DNA of 64,000 nucleotides from Chersky-840 sp050011815 (GTDB taxonomy: Bacteria > Actinomycetota > Acidimicrobiia > Acidimicrobiales > UBA8190): contig JBEKIJ010000002.1 of assembly GCA_050011815.1 (NCBI GenBank), positions 62,001 through 126,000 of the forward strand, in the 5' to 3' direction. A program made the translations under genes and the position numbers. How positions within the stretch are numbered: position 1 is the first letter of the stretch; the number at the start of each line of letters is the position of its first letter. This document shows, piece by piece, positions 35,169 through 44,272 of this stretch. The notes under the pieces are model-generated. The model saw nothing but the letters and a program-made list of their open reading frames with translations. It had not been told where the DNA came from and searched no databases.

Positions 35169-37945
35169 AACGTCTCCACCCGCACGTCGATGACCGGCTC
35201 CCGCACGTCGATCAAGGCCGAGGCCCCGGCCCCCTCGACACTCGGGTCGTCGCCGTGGAGGTTGAATTCGATGCAGGCCACGCCCCGGGGCACGCCCTCG
35301 TCGGCGACCGCCTCGAATTCGAGGGCGGCCCGCGAGGACCGGACCCTCACCCGCGCCCCGGTGGTGACACCGAGACGCCCGAGGTCAGAGGGATTGGCCC
35401 GCACCGTGGCCGGCGCCGCCAGCGGGGCCAGCGACCGACACCCCTCGAGCAGCACGCCGTGGTCGTAGAGGCGGCGGGTGGACACGAGCCGGAGCGAGTA
35501 GCTGTCGGGCGAGGGCACGGTGGGGGCCTCGACGGGCACGGGCCACCGCACCGACCGGGGCCGCGCGGGCGTGGCACCCGCCCCGTCGCCGTTGGACGCG
35601 CCGTTCGAAGCCGTGCCGTTGGAGCCAGGGAGGAGCTCGTCGCCCCCGGGGGGCTCGGCGAGACCGGCCCGCGGGGGCGCGCCCTGGGCCTCGACGGCGT
35701 CGATGCCCGGCGTCGCCATGGGGTCGAAGGGCGCCAGGACCCGCCGGGTGGTGATCCGGACGGGCGAGGCGGGGAGGGGGGCGACGATGCCGTCGCGCGC
35801 CGCCGGGGTGTCGAGCACGACGCGGGTGATCCCGCTATGGCAAGGAGCGAGCCGTTCGATCTCGTCCCAGAGCTCGGCCGCGCTCGACACGCCCAGACCC
35901 CCCCCGAGGCGATCGGCGAGCTCGGCGGCCACCATCCAGTCCGGCCAGCACTGGCCCGGCGACACCAGCTTCTGGGCCAGGCGGGTGATCCGCCCTTCGA
36001 TGTTGGTGGTCGTCCCGGTCCGCTCGTGGGCGACGGCCACCGGGAGCACCACGTCGGCCAGCGCCGCCGAGGGTGACAGGAACCCGTCCACGGCCACCAC
36101 GAACCCGGCGTTGCCCAGGGCCTCCTCGGCCAGGGCCCGGTCGGGGAAGTCGCCCACCGGGTCCGACCCCACCAGCACGACGGCGCCCATCGACCCGTCG
36201 GCCAGCGCCCCGAGGATGCCCGCCGCGTCCCGGCCCCGCTGCGCCGGCACCGCTCCCCACGCCTCTTGGTACCAGGCCCGGCCTTCGTCGAGGCTCACCC
36301 GCCCCGGGAGCAGACCCGGCGCCAGACCCATGTCGAGCGCGCCCATCACGTTGCCCCGGCGCAGGGCGGGCAGGAACCGCGCCCGGGGCCACGCCTCGGC
36401 CATCGCCGCCGCGGCCTCGGCCACCAGGGCCCCGTCCTCGGCCAGCGACGGCCGCCCGATCACCACCACCACGCCTTCCCCGCCGTCCCCGGCGCCCGCC
36501 AGCGCGCCGCGCGCCGCGCTCCAGGCCTCGTCGTCCACCGAGTCGGGGTGCTCCGCACCCGAGGAGGCGAGCGCCCGGGCCACCGTGGCCGCTTCGCCGG
36601 GCCGATACGGCACCACGGCGGTGGCGAACTCGCTGAGCGCCCCGGCCCGGGGGGCGAGCTCCACGATCTCGAGGTTCCCGTCGACCGCCGCGCCCCGCAG
36701 GCGCAGGAAGAGCAGGGGCAGCTCCTCTCGCAGGTCGCCCGACAGCACCACCACACACGCCGCCCCGCAGGCCTCGTCGATCGTGGCCCGGGGCAGGCCG
36801 AGCACGACCTCGGCCGGCAGGCCGTCGCCGAGCTGGGCGTCGACCGAATCGGTTCCGATCACCGATTTGGCGAGCTTGGCCCAGGCGTAGGCGTCCTCGT
36901 TGGAGAGCCGGGCTCCCCCGAGCACCCCGATGGCCTCGGGGCCCCGCTCGGTCCGGACCCCGGCCAACCGCTGCGCCACCTCGGTCAGCGCCTCGCTCCA
37001 CGACACCGCCACGAGCTGGTCGGTCCCGTCCACGACGCGGCGCACGAGGGGCTCCACCAGACGGTCCTCGGCGTTGACCGCCTCGAACCCGAACCGACCC
37101 TTGTCACACAGCCAGCTCTGGTTCAACGGGTCGCTGTCGATCCCGAGCACGCGCGTGACCCGATTCGACGAGGACTGCACCGCGGCCCGGCACCCGAAGG
37201 CACACAGGGTGCACGTCGACTCCACCTGGTCGAGATCCCAGGGCCGGGCGCTGAACCGGTACGGCGATGCCGTCAGCGCGCCCACCGGGCAGATCTGCAC
37301 CGTGTTGCCGCTGAAGTACGACGTGAAGACGTGGTCCTCGAAGACATTGACCTCGATGGCGTCGCCGCGGCCGAGGAAGTCGATCTGCGCCTCGCCGGCG
37401 ATCTCCGCCGCGAACCGGACGCACCGGCCGCACTGGATGCACCGCTCCCGGTCCAACAGCACGAGCTCGGAGATGGGAATGGGCTTGGCCCAGTGCCGCT
37501 TCTCCTCGAGGAACCGGCTCTCGCCGGGCCCGTACGCCAGGACCTGGTCCTGGAGCGGGCACTCCCCACCCTTGTCGCACACCGGGCAGTCGAGCGGATG
37601 GTTGACGAGGAGGAACTCGAGCACCCCGTCCTGGGCCTTTTTCACCTTCTCCGAGGTCGTGTCGACCTCCATGCCCTCGGTGATGGGCACGTAGCACGCC
37701 GGTTGCAGGGTCGCCCCCCGGGGCCCCGACACCTCGACCAGACACATCCGGCACATGCCGACCGGCTTCATCCGGGGGTGGTAACAAAACCGCGGGATGA
37801 ACGTCCCAGCCTGCTCGGCCGCGGCGATGAGGAACTGGCCGGCCGGCGCGGTGACCTCGGTGCCGTCGAGGGTGAAGGTGACCGATGCGCCCTCCTCGAC
37901 CCGGGGCGCGATGCCGTGGTGCGACGTGACGACGGGGTCAGCCAT
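35165..37945 (-). CDS. nuoG: NADH-quinone oxidoreductase subunit G
   Basis: A 926-residue iron-sulfur subunit of the peripheral arm. N-terminal 2Fe-2S ligands appear in FIPRFCYHPRM and GMCRMCLVEV; the His/Cys 4Fe-4S site is HPLDCPVCDKGGECPLQD; the next cluster motif is CIQCGRCVRFA; and CTLCAFGCR matches the molybdopterin-oxidoreductase-type cluster site. The large remaining region is the degenerate molybdopterin oxidoreductase fold (about 290-900) with a Gly/Asn-rich linker near 800. The start overlaps the nuoF 3' end by 8 bases. Confidence 0.95.
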   Translation of the reverse strand: MADPVVTSHHGIAPRVEEGASVTFTLDGTEVTAPAGQFLIAAAEQAGTFIPRFCYHPRMKPVGMCRMCLVEVSGPRGATLQPACYVPITEGMEVDTTSEKVKKAQDGVLEFLLVNHPLDCPVCDKGGECPLQDQVLAYGPGESRFLEEKRHWAKPIPISELVLLDRERCIQCGRCVRFAAEIAGEAQIDFLGRGDAIEVNVFEDHVFTSYFSGNTVQICPVGALTASPYRFSARPWDLDQVESTCTLCAFGCRAAVQSSSNRVTRVLGIDSDPLNQSWLCDKGRFGFEAVNAEDRLVEPLVRRVVDGTDQLVAVSWSEALTEVAQRLAGVRTERGPEAIGVLGGARLSNEDAYAWAKLAKSVIGTDSVDAQLGDGLPAEVVLGLPRATIDEACGAACVVVLSGDLREELPLLFLRLRGAAVDGNLEIVELAPRAGALSEFATAVVPYRPGEAATVARALASSGAEHPDSVDDEAWSAARGALAGAGDGGEGVVVVIGRPSLAEDGALVAEAAAAMAEAWPRARFLPALRRGNVMGALDMGLAPGLLPGRVSLDEGRAWYQEAWGAVPAQRGRDAAGILGALADGSMGAVVLVGSDPVGDFPDRALAEEALGNAGFVVAVDGFLSPSAALADVVLPVAVAHERTGTTTNIEGRITRLAQKLVSPGQCWPDWMVAAELADRLGGGLGVSSAAELWDEIERLAPCHSGITRVVLDTPAARDGIVAPLPASPVRITTRRVLAPFDPMATPGIDAVEAQGAPPRAGLAEPPGGDELLPGSNGTASNGASNGDGAGATPARPRSVRWPVPVEAPTVPSPDSYSLRLVSTRRLYDHGVLLEGCRSLAPLAAPATVRANPSDLGRLGVTTGARVRVRSSRAALEFEAVADEGVPRGVACIEFNLHGDDPSVEGAGASALIDVREPVIDVRVETL

Positions 37946-39242
37946 GGGGACAGCCCCCTTCCTTCACGTGCACGAGGAAGTCGTCACGGAACATCCGGAT
38001 GGCCGACGCGATCGACGACGGGATCGAGGAGCCCAACACGCAGATCGTCGTCTGCTGCGGTGGCCACGACACGCCCGGCGCCAGGTTGTCGCAGACGTCC
38101 ATGAGCAGGTCGACGTCGGCCTCGCGTCCGTCGCCGTCCTCGATGCGGCGCAGGATCTTCTCCAACCACCCGCTGCCCTCGCGACAGGGCGTGCACTGGC
38201 CGCACGACTCGCGCCAGAAGAACCGGGTGATCCGCCAGGCGGCCCGCACCACACAGGTGGTGTCGTCCATGACCACGATCGACCCCGACCCGAGCATCGA
38301 CCCGGCTTGACCCACCTCGTCCTGGCCCAGGGGGAGGTCGAGGTGCTCGGGCCCGAACCAGGGAGCCGACACCCCACCGGGGATGATGGCCTTCAGCTCC
38401 CGATCGCCGGGGATGCCACCCCCGAACACCGGAGCGAAGACGAGGTCTCTGAAGGTCGTCTTCACCATCTCCACCTCGTAGACACCGGGATTGCGCACGT
38501 GGCCGGCGAGGGCGAACAGCCGGGTCCCGGTGGAGCGACCCTCGCCCAGCGCGGTGAACGCCTCGGAGCCGTTGACCATCACCCAGGGCAGGTTGGAGAG
38601 GGTCTCCACGTTGTTGACGACCGTGGGCTCGCCGTAGAGGCCGATGGCGGCGGGGAAGTACGGGGGCTTGATGCGGGGAAATCCCCGCTTCCCCTCGAGG
38701 CTCTCGAGCAGCGCCGTCTCCTCGCCGCAGATGTAGGCGCCGGCGCCGGGGTGGACCACCACGTCGATCGAGAATCCCGATCCGAAGATGTCCTTGCCGA
38801 CCGCACCGTGCTCGTAGGCGTCGTTGAGCGCGCCCTGGACTCGCTCGAGGCCGAGGGCGAATTCACCACGCACGTAGATGAAGGCCCGGTTGGCCTGGAT
38901 GGCATAGGCGGCGATGAGGACCCCTTCCACCAGCTGATGGGGGTCGCGCTCGATCAGGAGGTGGTCCTTGAAGGTGGCGGGCTCGCTCTCGTCGCCGTTG
39001 ACCACCAGGTAGGTGGTGGGCGCCTTGCGCAGCATCGACCATTTCCGGCCCGCCGGGAAGCCGGCCCCGCCCCGCCCCAGGAGGCTCACGGCGTCGACCT
39101 CCTGGGCGACCTGTTGCGGGGTCATGGTGAGCGCCTTGCGCAGACCTTCGTACCCGCCCGTGGCGAGGTACCGCTCGAGCGTGTGGGAGTCCTCGTACCC
39201 GAGGCGCGACGTCACGATCCGGGGAGCTTCGGTGACCGCCAT
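37938..39242 (-). CDS. nuoF: NADH-quinone oxidoreductase subunit F (FMN and NADH site)
   Basis: A 434-residue subunit where NADH reduces FMN. NADH/FMN-binding glycine motifs are LLGRGGAGFPAGRKW (about 53-67) and PGAGAYICGEETALLESLEG (about 165-185). Cluster N3 ligands are in SCGQCTPCREG and the later TICVLG Cys. ATG at 39242 is chosen because GGGGGGA lies 5 bases upstream and the TGATG junction matches nuoH/I and nuoI/J; a GTG one codon earlier is possible. Confidence 0.96.
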   Translation of the reverse strand: MAVTEAPRIVTSRLGYEDSHTLERYLATGGYEGLRKALTMTPQQVAQEVDAVSLLGRGGAGFPAGRKWSMLRKAPTTYLVVNGDESEPATFKDHLLIERDPHQLVEGVLIAAYAIQANRAFIYVRGEFALGLERVQGALNDAYEHGAVGKDIFGSGFSIDVVVHPGAGAYICGEETALLESLEGKRGFPRIKPPYFPAAIGLYGEPTVVNNVETLSNLPWVMVNGSEAFTALGEGRSTGTRLFALAGHVRNPGVYEVEMVKTTFRDLVFAPVFGGGIPGDRELKAIIPGGVSAPWFGPEHLDLPLGQDEVGQAGSMLGSGSIVVMDDTTCVVRAAWRITRFFWRESCGQCTPCREGSGWLEKILRRIEDGDGREADVDLLMDVCDNLAPGVSWPPQQTTICVLGSSIPSSIASAIRMFRDDFLVHVKEGGCPHG

Positions 39243-39865
39243 CACGTCCCCCCGCCCGAGCCAGACCTCGCCGCCTCGCGCTCGGCGCTGATGGTGGCGT
39301 CGTCGACGCGCAGCCCGCCCTGGCGACGCACCCGGACCAGGGTGCCGTGCCGGGGGATCTCGTCGGCCAGCCTCCCGGCCCGCAACCCGTCGACCAGCTC
39401 GTCAAAGGACTCCGGGGTGACGTCGCCCACGAACCGGTGATTGACCGCCAGACACGGGGCCCGGCCGCAGTCGGCGATGCACTCGGTCTCCTCCAGCGTG
39501 AACATGGCGTCGGTCGTCGTGGCACCGGAACGGATCCCGAGGGTGCCCTCGATGTGGTCGAGCAACTCGTAGGCGCCCCGCAGCATGCAGGCGATGTTGG
39601 TGCACACCGAAATCACATAGGTGCCGACGGGCTCGGTGTGCAGCATCTCGTAGAACGACGCCGTCCCGAGGACTTCGGCCGGTGTCAGCCCCACCAGGGC
39701 GGCGATCTCGTCGATGGCCTCGGGCCGCAACCAGCCGTCCTGCTCCTGGGCCAGATGGCAGATGGGGATGAGCGCCGAGCGCGGATGGGGATACAGCGCC
39801 ACGAGCTCACGGGCCCGCGTGACGATCTCCTCGGACAGGTGGCCGGACCCGGCGGCGGGCGTCAC
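39242..39865 (-). CDS. nuoE: NADH-quinone oxidoreductase subunit E
   Basis: A 207-residue thioredoxin-like 2Fe-2S subunit that pairs with NuoF. Cluster N1a ligands are the Cys residues of VCTNIACMLRG and CIADCGRAPC. The N-terminal helical part (RARELVALYPHPRSALIPICHLAQEQDGW) is typical. About 40 residues after the core are basic and variable. GTG overlaps the nuoD stop by 4 bases. Confidence 0.95.
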   Translation of the reverse strand: MTPAAGSGHLSEEIVTRARELVALYPHPRSALIPICHLAQEQDGWLRPEAIDEIAALVGLTPAEVLGTASFYEMLHTEPVGTYVISVCTNIACMLRGAYELLDHIEGTLGIRSGATTTDAMFTLEETECIADCGRAPCLAVNHRFVGDVTPESFDELVDGLRAGRLADEIPRHGTLVRVRRQGGLRVDDATISAEREAARSGSGGGT

Positions 39866-41253
39866 CGGTCCACCTCGCCCATGACGGGGTCGACCGACGA
39901 GATGGTCGCCACCGCGTCGGCCACGAGACCCCCGTGCATCATGACCGGCAGGCTCTGGAGGTTGACGAACGACGGGGCCCGGATGTGCATCCGGAACGGC
40001 TTGGACGACCCGTCCGACACGAGGTAGCACCCGAGCTCGCCGCGCGGCGACTCGATGGCCACGTAGACCTCTCCCTCGGGGACCTTGAAGCCCTCGGTGA
40101 AGATCTTGAAGTGATGGATGAGCGCCTCCATCGATTCGTCGATGCGGGCCCGCGGCGGTGGGGTCACCTTCTTGTCCTGCACCCGGTAGTCCCCCGCCGG
40201 CATCTTGTCGAGCACCTGCCACAAGATGCGCACCGACTCCCGGATCTCGTTGATGCGGATGGCATACCGGTCGAAGTTGTCCCCGTAGGTTCCGATGATG
40301 ACGTCGAAGTCGACGTCGTCGTAGGCCAGGTACGGCATGGTCCGACGGAGGTCCCAGGCCACCCCGGTCGAGCGCAGGATCGGGCCCGTGGCACTCAACG
40401 CCAGCGCTTCATCGGCGCTGAGGGCCCCCACCCCCTCCATCCGTTCTCTGAAGATGGGTTGTCCCGTGAGCAGGTTGTCGTAGTCGGCCAGGCGCGACGT
40501 CACGTTGTCGAGGATCACCTCGACGTCGTCCTCCCACCCGTCGGGGAGATCCGCGGCGGTGCCCCCGGGACGGATGAAGTTGTGGTTCATCCGCAGGCCC
40601 GTGGTCTTCTCGAAGAACCCGAGCACGAGCTCGCGCTCTCTGAACCCGAAGATCATCATGGTGGTCGACCCGACGTCCATGCCGTTGGTCGCCAACCACA
40701 TGAGATGGGACGACATCCGTTGCAGCTCCGACAGGAGCATGCGGATCCACACGGCCCGGGCCGGGAGCTCGATGCCGAGCAGCTTCTCGGTGGCGAGCGA
40801 GAAGACCAGCTCGTTGTTGAGCGGTGAGAGGTAGTCCATCCGCGTGACGTTGGTGGAGCCCTGTTGGTAGGTGAGCTCCTCGGCGGTCTTCTCCATGCCG
40901 GTGTGCAGGTACCCGATGATGGGCTTGGTGCGCAGCACCGTCTCGCCGTCGAGCTCCATCATGAGGCGCAGGACCCCGTGCGTCGACGGGTGCTGGGGCC
41001 CCATGTTGATGATCATGGTCTCGTCGTCAGGACGCTCGATGTCGATGTCCGACACGTCGACGCCGTGGCTCTCGGGCAGCCGCAGGACCGACCCCACCTC
41101 GCGCTCGAGCTCCTCCGACGGTGTGTCGCGCCGCGAGGCGAGCTCCTGGGGGCCCTCCGAGGTCTCCCTGACGAAGGGGGACAAGGGATCGGCGGCGGCG
41201 GCGTCCGACGTCGACACCGACGCCCCGGCGGTGGCGCGCTCGGGTTCGGTCAT
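39862..41253 (-). CDS. nuoD: NADH-quinone oxidoreductase subunit D
   Basis: A 463-residue 49-kDa-type subunit that forms the quinone-reduction site with NuoB. Core marks: INMGPQHPSTHGVLR with the quinone-site His, YLHTGMEKTAEELTYQQ, NFIRPGGTAADLPDGW and the C-terminal DPVMGEVDR. It begins with an extra, disordered-looking region of about 75 residues rich in Ser, Glu and Asp. ATG overlaps the nuoC stop by 4 bases. Confidence 0.96.
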   Translation of the reverse strand: MTEPERATAGASVSTSDAAAADPLSPFVRETSEGPQELASRRDTPSEELEREVGSVLRLPESHGVDVSDIDIERPDDETMIINMGPQHPSTHGVLRLMMELDGETVLRTKPIIGYLHTGMEKTAEELTYQQGSTNVTRMDYLSPLNNELVFSLATEKLLGIELPARAVWIRMLLSELQRMSSHLMWLATNGMDVGSTTMMIFGFRERELVLGFFEKTTGLRMNHNFIRPGGTAADLPDGWEDDVEVILDNVTSRLADYDNLLTGQPIFRERMEGVGALSADEALALSATGPILRSTGVAWDLRRTMPYLAYDDVDFDVIIGTYGDNFDRYAIRINEIRESVRILWQVLDKMPAGDYRVQDKKVTPPPRARIDESMEALIHHFKIFTEGFKVPEGEVYVAIESPRGELGCYLVSDGSSKPFRMHIRAPSFVNLQSLPVMMHGGLVADAVATISSVDPVMGEVDR

Positions 41254-41753
41254 CGTGGCCCCGGAGCGTGCTTGAACTGTACGGGGACGCGCCCCACGCC
41301 GAAGTCCTTGCGCAGGGGGTGACCCTCCCAATCCTCGGGCATGAGGATCCTGGTCAGATCGGGGTGGCCGCGAAAGGAGATGCCGTACATGTCGTAGGCC
41401 TCGCGCTCCATCGCCTCGGCACCGCGATAGAGGTCCCACAACGACGACACCTCGGCGTCGACCTCGGGAACCTGGACCCGGATGCGTACCCGCCGGACCT
41501 GCGCCAACGACAGGAGCATCACCACCAGCTCGAACCGCTCGGGCTCGACCACCGCAGGCAGCGCACGGCCGGGATGTCCGAGGTAGTCGACGGCGGTGAG
41601 GCTGGCGAGCATCTCGAACCCGGCGTCGCGGTGCGCGGCCACCACGTCGTGGTAGCGATGGCGGTCGCAGAACAACACGGTGTGGCCGTCGGTCGACGTC
41701 GACGCCGGTACGTCGGGAAGCGACGGTTCGACAGGCGCGGTCTGCGTCGTCAC
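41250..41753 (-). CDS. nuoC: NADH-quinone oxidoreductase subunit C
   Basis: A 167-residue 30-kDa-type subunit. The signature REAYDMYGISFRGHPDLTRILMPEDW followed by GHPLRKDF is intact (shown here in two parts: REAYDMYGISFRGHPDL and RILMPEDWEGHPLRKDF). It stabilises NuoD in the peripheral arm and has no cofactor. GTG overlaps the nuoB stop by 4 bases. Confidence 0.95.
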   Translation of the reverse strand: MTTQTAPVEPSLPDVPASTSTDGHTVLFCDRHRYHDVVAAHRDAGFEMLASLTAVDYLGHPGRALPAVVEPERFELVVMLLSLAQVRRVRIRVQVPEVDAEVSSLWDLYRGAEAMEREAYDMYGISFRGHPDLTRILMPEDWEGHPLRKDFGVGRVPVQFKHAPGPR

Positions 41754-42307
41754 CGCGGGGTTCCCAGCCGGACTGCATTGGGGCGCTCGGGCACCCAACC
41801 GGCGAGCTCCTCGGGGCCCTGGGTCGTCGGGCCGCGCCGGCGGGTGATCTCACCGGTGCGGATCTTCTCGTGCAGGGTGAGGATGGCGTGCAGGAGCATC
41901 TCGGGGCTGGGGGGACACCCCGGGGCGTACACGTCCACCGGGACGACCTGGTCCACACCCTGGACGATGGCGTAGTTGTTGAACATGCCACCCGTCGAGG
42001 CGCACACGCCCATGGAGATGACCCACTTGGGCTCCATCATCTGGTCGTAGACCTGACGGAGCACCGGGGCCATCTTCTGCGAGACCCGGCCGGCGACGAT
42101 CATGAGGTCGGCCTGGCGGGGCGATGCCCGGAACACCTCCATCCCGAACCGGCTGATGTCGAAGTCGGCCGCCCCCACCGACATCATCTCGATGGCGCAG
42201 CACGCCAAGCCGAAGGTCACCGGCCAGACGCTGTTGCGGCGCGCCCACTTCACCAGGTCCTCGACCCGCCCGGTCAAGAAATTGTGCTGAAGGTCCTCGA
42301 GCCCCAT
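41750..42307 (-). CDS. nuoB: NADH-quinone oxidoreductase subunit B
   Basis: A 185-residue subunit carrying cluster N2, the last iron-sulfur centre before quinone. The ligands are the adjacent Cys pair in FGLACCAIEMM, the Cys in ISMGVCASTGG and the Cys in VYAPGCPPSPE. Start ATG 15 bases after the nuoA stop. The C-terminal 25 residues after KIRTGEI are variable. Confidence 0.96.
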   Translation of the reverse strand: MGLEDLQHNFLTGRVEDLVKWARRNSVWPVTFGLACCAIEMMSVGAADFDISRFGMEVFRASPRQADLMIVAGRVSQKMAPVLRQVYDQMMEPKWVISMGVCASTGGMFNNYAIVQGVDQVVPVDVYAPGCPPSPEMLLHAILTLHEKIRTGEITRRRGPTTQGPEELAGWVPERPNAVRLGTPR

Positions 42308-42322
42308 AACGCCCTCGCCCGC

Positions 42323-42778
42323 TTACGCTGCCTGTCCGGCGCCCGGCCCCTGACCGGGCCCGACGCGGGCGATGGTCGACTCGGTGGTGCGCTCGGGCAG
42401 GGCGGGGCGCAGCCGCTTGGCCGGGCCCCAGTTCAACGCCCCGTTGCTCACGAGATAGAGGAACGAGATGAACACCGCCGCCGCGAACACCAGCACCTCG
42501 ATGAGGCCGAAGGTGTGGAGCTGGCGGTAGACGACCGCCCATGGGTAGAGGAACACGATCTCGATGTCGAAGATGATGAAGATCATCGCCACGAGGTAGA
42601 ACCGCACCGGGAACCGCTGGGGGGGCTCCCGATCGGGGACGATCCCGCACTCGTAGGGCGCCAGTTTGGCCGCCGTCGGTCGCTTGCGGGGGGCGAGGAG
42701 ACCAGACGCCAAGAAGGACAGACCCGCGAAGAGGACGCCCAGCACGAAGAGCACCACGATCGGGAGGTAGTCGCTCAT
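42323..42778 (-). CDS. nuoA: NADH-quinone oxidoreductase subunit A
   Basis: A 151-residue membrane subunit with three helices. The conserved loop YECGIVPDREPPQRFPVRFYL and the acidic helix FIIFDIEIVFLYPWAV are typical. First gene of the nuoA-N operon. ATG 42778 (MSDYLP) is preferred; an in-frame GTG at 42799 would add seven residues. The region upstream is shared with the divergent reductase gene, and no obvious Rex palindrome is seen there. Confidence 0.94.
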   Translation of the reverse strand: MSDYLPIVVLFVLGVLFAGLSFLASGLLAPRKRPTAAKLAPYECGIVPDREPPQRFPVRFYLVAMIFIIFDIEIVFLYPWAVVYRQLHTFGLIEVLVFAAAVFISFLYLVSNGALNWGPAKRLRPALPERTTESTIARVGPGQGPGAGQAA

Positions 42779-42890
42779 GACCGCTTGCGGTTCTACCACG
42801 GCACCCAGCGCACGAGCACATTGAGAATCGGTGCTCGCCGGGCCGCGGCCGGCCGATCGGACCTGGACTCCGACACACCCGGTGCCGCCC

Positions 42891-42896
42891 TACGAT
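42891..42896 (+). promoter_or_regulatory. -10 box of the geranylgeranyl-reductase-family gene
   Basis: TACGAT followed by 7 bases and GTG 42904, a leaderless-type promoter in the 125-base divergent region next to nuoA. Confidence 0.45.
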
Positions 42897-42903
42897 CTAC
42901 CCG

Positions 42904-44256
42904 GTGACCAAGCCCGAGAACACCCCTCCGTCGACCGCACCGGGTCGTGCTCAGGGCGTCGACGACGCCCGGGTCCACGACGTCGTCGTCGTCGGTGGCG
43001 GCCCCTCCGGATCGGCCTGCGCCTATTGGCTGGCCGAAGCCGGATGGGACGTGGTGGTGGTGGAGAAGAAGCACTTCCCCCGCGAGAAGACCTGCGGCGA
43101 CGGGCTCACCCCCCGGGCGGTGCGCCAACTCAACGACATGGGGCTCTCGGGCGCCCTGGCCGGCGCGCACCGCTACGACGGCCTGCGGGCCTGCGCCTAC
43201 GGGATGAGCCTGGAGATGCCCTGGCCCGACCATCCCTCGTTCCCCCCCGTCGGCTACGTCATCACCCGCCATGACCTCGACCAGCTGGTGGCTGAGCGTG
43301 CCGCCAAGGCCGGCGCCACGGTGTGCGAGGGGGCCGAGGCCATCGGCCCGATCCTCGACCGCGCCACCGCCGGCCCCGTCACCGGGTCGGGGTCCAATGC
43401 CGAGGTCCTCCCCAGTTGCGCCGGGGCCAGGGTCCTCGATCGCGACGCAGGGCGCCAACACGAGGTGCGGGCCCGGTACACGGTGGTCGCCGACGGGGCC
43501 AACTCACGCTTCGGCCGCGCCCTGGGCACCTCCCGAGACCGGGCCTATCCCCTGGGCATGGCCCTGCGGGGGTACTTCCGCTCCCCGCGCCATGACGAGC
43601 CCTTCATCGAGTCCCACCTCGACATCCGCAACGCCTCGGGAGAGGTCGTGCCCGGCTACGGCTGGGTGTTCCCCATGGGCGACGGGCGCGTCAACGCCGG
43701 GGTCGGCCTGCTGTCGGTGGAAGGCCGGTGGAAGGGGGCCAACACCACCCAGCTCATGGACGCCTTCATCGACTGGGCCCCCGCCTCGTGGGAGCTCTCC
43801 AAGACGACGCTGTGTGGACCGCCCACCGGCGGGAAGCTCCCCATGGGCCTGTCGGTGCGCCCCCGGATCGGCCCCAACGTGCTCGTCATCGGGGATGCGG
43901 CGGGCACCATCAACCCCTTCAACGGGGAGGGCATCGCCTACGGCTACGAGACCGGCCGCCTGGCGGCCGCCTGCGTGGCCCGGGCCCTGTCGGGCGAGGG
44001 CGTCCACGCGCTGATGGACTACGAGTCCCAGCTCCAGGCCGCTTACGGCCTCTACTACCGCATGGCGCGAGAGTTCGTCCGGCTGATCAGCAGGCCGGAG
44101 CTGATGCGGGTCTGCGTCAGCACCGGCATGCATTCCCGCAGCGTCATGGAGTGGTTGCTGCGCATCATGGCCAACCTGGTACGACCCGACGAGATCGGTC
44201 CGGCCGAGGCCGCCTACCGCACCCTGTGCACGATCGGTCGCCTGACGCCGGGTTGA
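42904..44256 (+). CDS. Geranylgeranyl-reductase-family FAD-dependent oxidoreductase
   Basis: A 450-residue flavoprotein. The FAD motif VVVVGGGPSGSACAYWLA is at about 28-45, EKKHFPREKTCGDGLTPRAV follows, and the second FAD motif is VIGDAAGTINPFNGEGIAYG near 330. The family reduces isoprenoid double bonds; in actinobacteria close relatives (MenJ) saturate one unit of the menaquinone tail. Divergent placement beside nuoA, the entry point for quinone reduction, supports such a role, but this is inference. The start is set by the promoter box. A Gly/Ser insertion near residues 155-180 interrupts the usual spacing. Confidence 0.87.
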   Translation: MTKPENTPPSTAPGRAQGVDDARVHDVVVVGGGPSGSACAYWLAEAGWDVVVVEKKHFPREKTCGDGLTPRAVRQLNDMGLSGALAGAHRYDGLRACAYGMSLEMPWPDHPSFPPVGYVITRHDLDQLVAERAAKAGATVCEGAEAIGPILDRATAGPVTGSGSNAEVLPSCAGARVLDRDAGRQHEVRARYTVVADGANSRFGRALGTSRDRAYPLGMALRGYFRSPRHDEPFIESHLDIRNASGEVVPGYGWVFPMGDGRVNAGVGLLSVEGRWKGANTTQLMDAFIDWAPASWELSKTTLCGPPTGGKLPMGLSVRPRIGPNVLVIGDAAGTINPFNGEGIAYGYETGRLAAACVARALSGEGVHALMDYESQLQAAYGLYYRMAREFVRLISRPELMRVCVSTGMHSRSVMEWLLRIMANLVRPDEIGPAEAAYRTLCTIGRLTPG

Positions 44257-44272
44257 GCTCGACCGCCACGGC

